Notes under the pieces: generated by a model
What the model was told of the DNA's origin: nothing
Databases searched by the model: none
The model's input: only the letters and a program-made list of their open reading frames with translations
Position numbers and translations under genes: made by a program
Shown here: positions 58,638-64,000 of the stretch, piece by piece
Numbering within the stretch: position 1 is the stretch's first letter
How the letters are laid out: each line of letters opens with the position of its first letter
From: Sequoia sempervirens
Taxonomy: Eukaryota; Streptophyta; Pinopsida; Cupressales; Cupressaceae
Length of the DNA: 64,000 bases
Reading direction: 5' to 3'
Assembly: GCA_007258455.2 (NCBI GenBank)
Contig: VDFB02193867.1
Coordinates: forward strand, 565,066,591-565,130,590

Positions 58638-59741
58638 CTACTTTTCTTCTAGTTGTTGTTGATGTAGTTGTGAACGTGGTAGAACTTGTACGTATTCTCT
58701 TGTGAGCCTCCTTTTGGATCTTGTGTTGTAGTCCAATGGTAATTGTGTAGCATTGGTCATTGGAGTATCATTCATGAATATTGCATCCTTTTCCTCCATC
58801 CATGAAAATAGTGCTTGGTCTGGCACAATATCCATCTCTTGTTCTAAAGACATTCCTTACACTTGCACTCTAAAGGGGGCATTTTCCATCTCAAGGGACT
58901 GATATTCTTCCATATTCTAGAGCACACCTTTATTTCTTTGTTTCGCTATCATTTGCTACAGATTTCGCCTCAAACAATTTCAAGGCATGTGACTATCACT
59001 ACACGGGAAGCACCATACGTTCTCATCTTCTACCAAGTTGTTTTGTCCTACAATTAATTATGTAATTTGGTTGTCTTTGATTGTTTATGGTGGAATAGTG
59101 ACCAAAACCATCTGGTTTGTAGACACCATTTATTGACCTCCTCCTTTTGAGGGTCCTTGGTATGTATTTTGTTGATAGGATGGCCTTCCCCCTAATAGGT
59201 CTAAGTGGCCTGTTTCGGAGGTGTCGCTTACTATCATTTGATGAGGACTAACTCATTAGAAAAATACCATATGAGACTCTTCATATCATTGATGTCTACT
59301 GCTAGTGAGGAGGTGCTTGAAGTGCTTGGTTACGTAGCAAGGTACACATACATGGATTACGTTGTAACTAATGTTGCCACTTGTTGAGAAAAAGTGCTTG
59401 GAGTAGCTTCTTCCTAAGGACCACTAGATATTTTTGTGAATACAGGCATCAGTGGTCACGGTGGAAGCTTCCCAATGTTAATCAAGCTATTTTCTACATG
59501 CACAAGTAAATCATATGTGTCAAGTAAGACATCCCCTCCCATAGAGGTTATAATAACTACGATGTCTGAATTGAGAACCTTTAGGTAAAACATGAACACC
59601 ATCACAGCTGGAGGTTGGGTAGTTATAGGGATTCTTTGCTAGGTTTTGTGAAACCTAGCATTGAAGCCGCTCATGGCCTCTTGCAAGGCTCTTTTGATGA
59701 TGATTAATTGATGTAGCAATGAGGAGCGATCTCCTTTTTTC
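58638..59741 (-). pseudogene. gag: Gypsy gag C-terminus with zinc-knuckle-like motif
   Basis: Around 58970-59025 the minus strand reads a WCFPCSDSH...NC motif (Cys-x2-Cys-x3-His-x4-Cys, with a stop inside the last spacing), a variant knuckle typical of this Gypsy type. A separate intact frame at 58638-58853 (71 codons, Asp/Met-rich then Arg-rich) leads toward the protease. The rest of the segment (59057-59741) is stop-rich, but no other gene overlaps it. Confidence 0.5.
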
Positions 59742-60413
59742 TAAGAAGCATTCAAACAACCTTTCTTTGAGCTCATCCCTGAGAAAATAGAACTAGAAGC
59801 CAAAGACCAATAGCAATCTTGGGCTCTTCCTTTGAATGAAGTGACCAACAACCTAAGAGAAATATTTTCCTCTACTATGTTATGCACCCTGCACACCTCC
59901 ACTATATCTTGGAGGTGTTCAGAGGGGGTTTTGAAGTCTTCTCCAAAAAAAATTGGAATAGCCTTGAAGGTATTAGTGAGTATAGCATGCCATACATCTG
60001 GGAGCATAGGAGGTTGTAGCGGACTACTAGTATCACAAGTTTTTAAATTTCTAGGAGTAGGGGCAGCTATGTGAACCATGGAGAATAGATTTCTATGAAT
60101 TGGGTATACTATTATTCTGATTTGAAAAGTTCAGCCTCCTGAGGGAGTAGATAAGGCTTTAGATCTTAGGCTTTGACTTCTCGCCCTATTACTCCTTATA
60201 GGTGATACAGAACCTATAAGTATTCTTCTCCTGGATACCAAGGCAGGTAACTAGGAGTACTAGAAATGGCCCCTTGAGGATGCTCTTGTTTGAATTTTGG
60301 GCATGAAAATTCTAGCTTCTTTCTTTGGCCTGATTTTAGAAACATTTCTGACTTCTAATCAACCAAGGTTTTTCGGACCCACTAGGTGTACTAGAAAAAG
60401 AATTGTTGATCAT
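59741..60413 (-). pseudogene. gag: Gypsy gag N-terminal half
   Basis: The minus strand opens with ATG near 60411-60413 (MINNSFSSTPSGS) and soon meets stops and frame changes. The gag core is in the frame 59741-60079: a Pro-rich segment, then IPIFFGEDFKTPSEHL, VEENISLRLLVTSFKGRAQDCYW and SIFSGM, the usual plant gag order with Trp and the EHL helix. The start is placed close to the inferred 5' LTR end, as is normal. Confidence 0.7.
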
Positions 60414-60469
60414 TAAAGCTTGTGCCTCTCCAACAGCCTTATAGGAAATTCAACGAGTGGGGAACCAAT

Positions 60470-61830
60470 TGTGCCTCACTAAATAACTGTGGGATTTTTA
60501 TAGAAAGTTGGCTCTTCTTTGAGTTGGGAGAAAAGGTAGAAGGAAATGTAAATATAAAACATAAAAATGGCTATGTGCCAAAGCTTTTACAACATTTCAA
60601 ACTCAATTTTTTTTTCCTATAAATGATATAATAGACACAGAATTCCACAACCCTTCGTTGTTGGGAAGAGAACGAGAAACAAAGGCTAAGTACAAGCATA
60701 GTGCACTGTTTCAAATCTCCCCATGAGAAGCACTCATTAAGGTCTGATCAAGCTTTGAAAGCTCCAAAAGTTAATAAAAACATTTAGAAATTCCAAAAAC
60801 CCTTTCTCTTTTTATAGCATAATATGGAAAAACAACAACCTTTAAAAAAAATGGAGAAGTTCAACAAACATAATCCAATTTCTAAAAGTTATTATTATAT
60901 CATAGAAGCCTACAACATGAAAATCAACTACTTGAACTATCAAATTAAACTTAACAAAGTGTTTTTATCATGAACAAAAACATAAAGAAGAAACTTGACA
61001 AAGGCCATAGCATGCACAATTTCAAAGGTTTCTTCTAGATAGATCGTACTTAAATATCAAATGAACATAAAAAAGAAAGGTTGAATGCCAATCCAATAAT
61101 AGTTTGAGTTAAAATAATATAACATGCCAGAGAATAGCAATGTATTGTAAACCTTAAACTTTTGAAAATATCTCTAAAACTAAGGAAAACTAAAAGAACT
61201 AAATCGAAAAAACTTTCTTCTTTGAGTTGTCACCTCCTATTTATAGCTGAAAAGAGAAAACCATTGACAACATTCTAGAAGCAAATACTGCCATATGCTT
61301 GCATCTGATAGCTCATGATTCAATCGTAGATCTTGATTAGATCATGGAAATACTTGCTCATTAATTCCTAATTTCCTCATTAATGTCCTTTAGATATTTA
61401 GCAAAGACTTCAATCTTAAAACAATTGAATCTTAAAAATAACTTGGAAAAATATGATCAACCAATTACATAGATTAATGGTACTAATTGAAGGTTCCAAC
61501 CCAAAAGTAAGAAAGACCTAGCATGCTCCAACAAACTCCATCCAAAGAGATCACTCCTTAAAAGTGCAACTTTCCCAAAGCGAAGAGATAAAGTGTTGAG
61601 CGAATGAGGAATCTTAGATTTATGAAAATAGCCCTAGAGAAAAATCCTACCAAGCTAACACGTGCCCTAGATTTCTCCCGAAAGACGATAAACAAAAATT
61701 GTGCAGCCACCATGTGGCACATTACGCACCTTTGAGAATAACCTTTTACTTTAAGTGTAGATTCATCCTGAAGTCAAAAATGTATAAAAGCCCAAAACTG
61801 AAAGAAGATTAAGGGAAAAATTGCTTTAAA
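60470..61830 (-). repeat. 5' LTR of the large Gypsy
   Basis: The right part (61217-61830) matches 24955-25561. A minus-strand TATA box (CTATAAATAGGAGG-like) is near 61230-61243, with about 0.75 kb of R-U5 to its left. The left limit at TGTGCCTCAC (60470) is inferred from the position of gag and a TTGGTTCCCC string that could be the primer site on the minus strand. That limit is uncertain because the partner LTR is cut by the gap. Confidence 0.6.
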
Positions 61831-62846
61831 GATACCTTGAATGATGTCTTGTAATGTAAATTTGTAGTCTAACATGAAGTGGCCATGAAGAATGTAGCTC
61901 TTGATTTTGAATTGGATATGAAACAATGCTTAACTTGGATGTTGAATGCTACATCACAACACTAGCTCAACAACATGCTTGATGCATTGTCTTTGACATG
62001 ATAAGGGATCTTGAATTGCTACAACAAATGATGGAGAATTTTTCCATTGAATGCTTTAGAAATGCTCTTGAATTCCCTTGAATACTCTTGTAATCATAAA
62101 CTTACTATTAGGAATGCTCTCTTGAAAGTCTTAGGTGGAAAATAAGTGAAATAACCTTGTATTTATACTTATTTATGCCAAATTTCTTGAAATTACAACA
62201 CTATAAGCAAATGTTAGATCTAGAAAGATAAAAACCCGCCAAAAAATGGATTTAAATTAGGTCTTGATTAGAGTGGGACTCATACACCCAAGGTGGCGTA
62301 TGAGTCCCAGTGGCTCAAAACTAGGGCACAAACTCCAAGACAGGTCCTAATTAATGTGAAATTCAATATCAAGTCCCAAAGCCTAGGTGGGACTCATACG
62401 CCCAAGGTGGCATATGAGTCCCAAACCACTAAATCTAGAATGCATGACCAAAAACACTAAATTGTGATTGGTTGTTTGATAAATGTTGGGATTATCTCCA
62501 GAAAAATGCATTTAATAAGGCTTGTGGGTGCAAAATAGGGCCAATTAAGGCATAAATAAGACCAATTAATTAATAAAACCCTAGATTAGTGTGAAAGTGT
62601 TAGGATACACTTTACAACACCCTAAATAAGGCACCATTAGGTCCATTTAGTTTACAAGGGCCCTAAACTTAATGTGAAGGTGTAAATAAATACACTAAAT
62701 TAAGACAAAATTAGGTCTATTTAGCTTAAAAGGGCACTAAATCTAATGTGAACGTGTAAAACACATTACAACACTAGATCAAAGCAACATTAGTTTTATT
62801 TTAATGTTAATCATTCCCAAATTAAGTGTGAAAATATAAAGAACGA
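61831..62846 (-). repeat. LTR remnant related to the 19.5-21.1 kb LTR
   Basis: Shares with 20400-21138 a minus-strand TATA box (near 62160-62172), a paired GGACTCAT phrase about 110 bp farther out (62274, repeated at 62390), and repeated TACACTTTACAACAC and ACATTACAACACTAG phrases. It starts abruptly at the Gypsy LTR border, consistent with the Gypsy having inserted in its R-U5. It ends near ACGACA (62846). Whether it is the 5' LTR of the element at 19478-24854 or another member of the family cannot be settled because of the gap. Confidence 0.5.
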
Positions 62847-63293
62847 CATTTTTCTACACTAGAATATTTTATTAAATTATTTAAAATAATTAAAATATTA
62901 TCTAAGAAATCATTGAAATCTTAAGAATGAGAATATGAAATATGAACTTTCCAAATTTAAAATTATTTTAATATTTTTATTTAATTATATCATTAATCTA
63001 TTAAAAAATAAATACCTTGAAAATAATATTTCTCTAAATCTTTTATTAAGATTAAAAATAAATTGTATACATTTATTACATTTATTATAGGAAAAGTTTA
63101 TTTCCCTTCACAACTATGAAAACAAAAATTTGCTCAATATAATTTATAGAAAATAAGTGAACCAGTAAACACTAAGCAGGCTCGATCTCATCCGAACTGC
63201 ATGGAGACGCCATTTTCATTTTTTAAGTAGCTCACCATACAACGAGGATATACATAAGAGACGGTTCAGCCATCCGACCAACTCACAATACAG
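62847..63293 (-). other. 3' flank of the laccase gene
   Basis: AT-rich to about 63100, then unique sequence next to the laccase stop. An AATAAAC signal on the minus strand (near 63105-63112) would give a 3' UTR of about 180 nt. Confidence 0.45.
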
Positions 63294-64000
63294 CTAGCAT
63301 TTGGGTAGATCAAAAGGAGGAGGAGGCAATTTATCTGAATCTCTTGGCCCATCCTCTGTAATAAATACCATGTCAAAACCAAGTGCTGAATGGGATTCAA
63401 AGTGGCAATGCATCAGCCAAGCTCCTGTTACATAACAACATAGAGAAATTGACTATAATTTGGTTGTTGAGAAGTGAAAGGATTTTTAACTAAACTAAAT
63501 ATTTACTGGTACAGTTGACCGAGGAGAAAGATCAGTGTTAATCCTAAGTACAATAAATGTAAGTGAACTATTTATATCATAATTCTTATGAAATATTATG
63601 CATGAAATAAAATATGGGTCAATCTCAATCGACTCAAAACAGAATGCTAATGTTATTATAAAACTAATTTGCCTCAATGGGAAAACAACAATTGTAAATG
63701 AAAATATATAGAGTTGAAACTAGCTTACCTGGGTTGTTGGCTATAAATCTAATTGCCGCCCACCCACCAGGAGGAACTCCGTTGGAATTCACCAATGGAG
63801 GATCTACCAAATTAAATTTTGCAGGATCCGTGTGAGAATCATAGTTTCCAAAACCTTGCCCCACAACATAAAAATTATGGCCATGAAGGTGTATAGGATG
63901 ATCCTCTATTGTAATAATCCCGGTATTCTGAAACACTATTTGCACATTGCTGTTAAATTTCAGAACTTTTACTTTTGTTCCTAATTCAGCTCCCCAAAGA
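63294..64000 (-). CDS. Laccase, last two exons (partial)
   Basis: Multicopper oxidase of the plant laccase type, a secreted enzyme that oxidises monolignols and other phenols. Exon 63729-64000 (continuing past the window) encodes VQIVFQNTG, the copper-binding HPIHLHGHNFYVVGQG motif and a DPPLVNSNGVPPGGWAAIRF stretch. The intron 63425-63728 (304 bp, GT-AG, phase 1) splits a Gly codon. The last exon 63294-63424 encodes WLMHCHFESHSALGFDM, with the His-Cys-His core, and ends PFDLPKC-stop, the standard laccase C-terminus. Both visible copper motifs are complete and no lesion is seen, so the gene is probably functional. The order fits domain 3; the N-terminal two-thirds lies beyond 64000. Confidence 0.93.

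Larger units (their letters stand above)
24955..61830 (-). mobile_element. Large Gypsy element, split by nested insertions
   Basis: Direct repeats (24955-25561, truncated by the gap, and about 60470-61830) bracket a minus-strand coding order: gag near 60 kb, CCHC-like knuckle near 59 kb, protease 58.4-57.8 kb, RT 56.6-56.0 kb, RNase H, integrase 55.4-54.3 kb. A further long coding region follows integrase (54.2-50.8 kb, then 27.7-25.6 kb). The Copia array 27753-50812 is inserted in that last region; excluding it leaves an element of about 13.8 kb. Stops are abundant in all genes. Length and the extra post-integrase ORF fit the large Tat/Athila-type Gypsy groups; I do not assign a lineage firmly. 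Confidence 0.8.

Overview
The window is plant nuclear DNA, almost certainly from a seed plant with a large, transposon-filled genome. The evidence is spliced genes with AG/GT borders, interstitial TTTAGGG-type repeats, LTR retrotransposons with tRNA-iMet primer sites, and the 3' end of a plant laccase. The age and depth of the nesting suggest a gymnosperm, but the sequence alone does not prove it. One real host gene is seen, the laccase fragment at 63294-64000 (minus strand). Nearly everything else is decayed retroelement.

Layout, left to right. 1-9.4 kb: short phase-0 exons of an unrecognised minus-strand gene (133-939), an LTR-like promoter segment (about 1090-2300), and a minus-strand proline-rich gene or transposon ORF (2319-3329 plus 7091-7148). 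That ORF is split by a 3.8-kb non-autonomous LTR element (3330-7090, perfect GTGGA target duplication). A paralogue of its first exon lies at 9048-9263. 9.4-17.1 kb: a ~150-bp tandem repeat carrying telomere-like motifs, invaded by a minus-strand Gypsy-type element (9606-16552) that keeps gag but no pol. Its 2.1-kb LTRs each hold an antisense ORF of about 208 codons, and the left LTR carries a 331-bp TRIM. 17.1-19.5 kb: AT-rich, no gene recognised. 19.5-24.85 kb: part of a Tat/Ogre-like Gypsy element (minus strand) with a 3' LTR, a long spacer ORF, a retropepsin and a G-patch-like tail, but no reverse transcriptase. A 100-N gap follows.

24.95-61.83 kb is one nested structure. The outermost element is a minus-strand Gypsy (gag near 60 kb, protease 58 kb, RT 56 kb, integrase 55 kb, and a long extra coding region downstream of integrase). 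That extra region is interrupted by a three-LTR tandem Copia (27753-50812: LTR-internal-LTR-internal-LTR) with one perfect outer target duplication, CTTGG. The second Copia copy is in turn split by a 10.5-kb non-autonomous LTR element (38295-48763) that encodes a Gln/Asn/Pro-rich protein and no recognisable pol. To the right of the Gypsy lies an LTR remnant resembling the 19.5-21.1 kb LTR, which suggests that the Gypsy itself landed in an older Tat-like LTR.

No mobile element here looks able to move by itself: every gag and pol has stops or frameshifts. Many stops are TAG at former CAG or TGG codons, as expected from deamination of methylated CHG sites. The most unusual items are the triple-LTR Copia with shared stop codons, the antisense ORF held inside both LTRs of the 9.6-16.5 kb element, the TRIM, and the proline-rich gene whose frame joins exactly once the LTR insertion is discounted.
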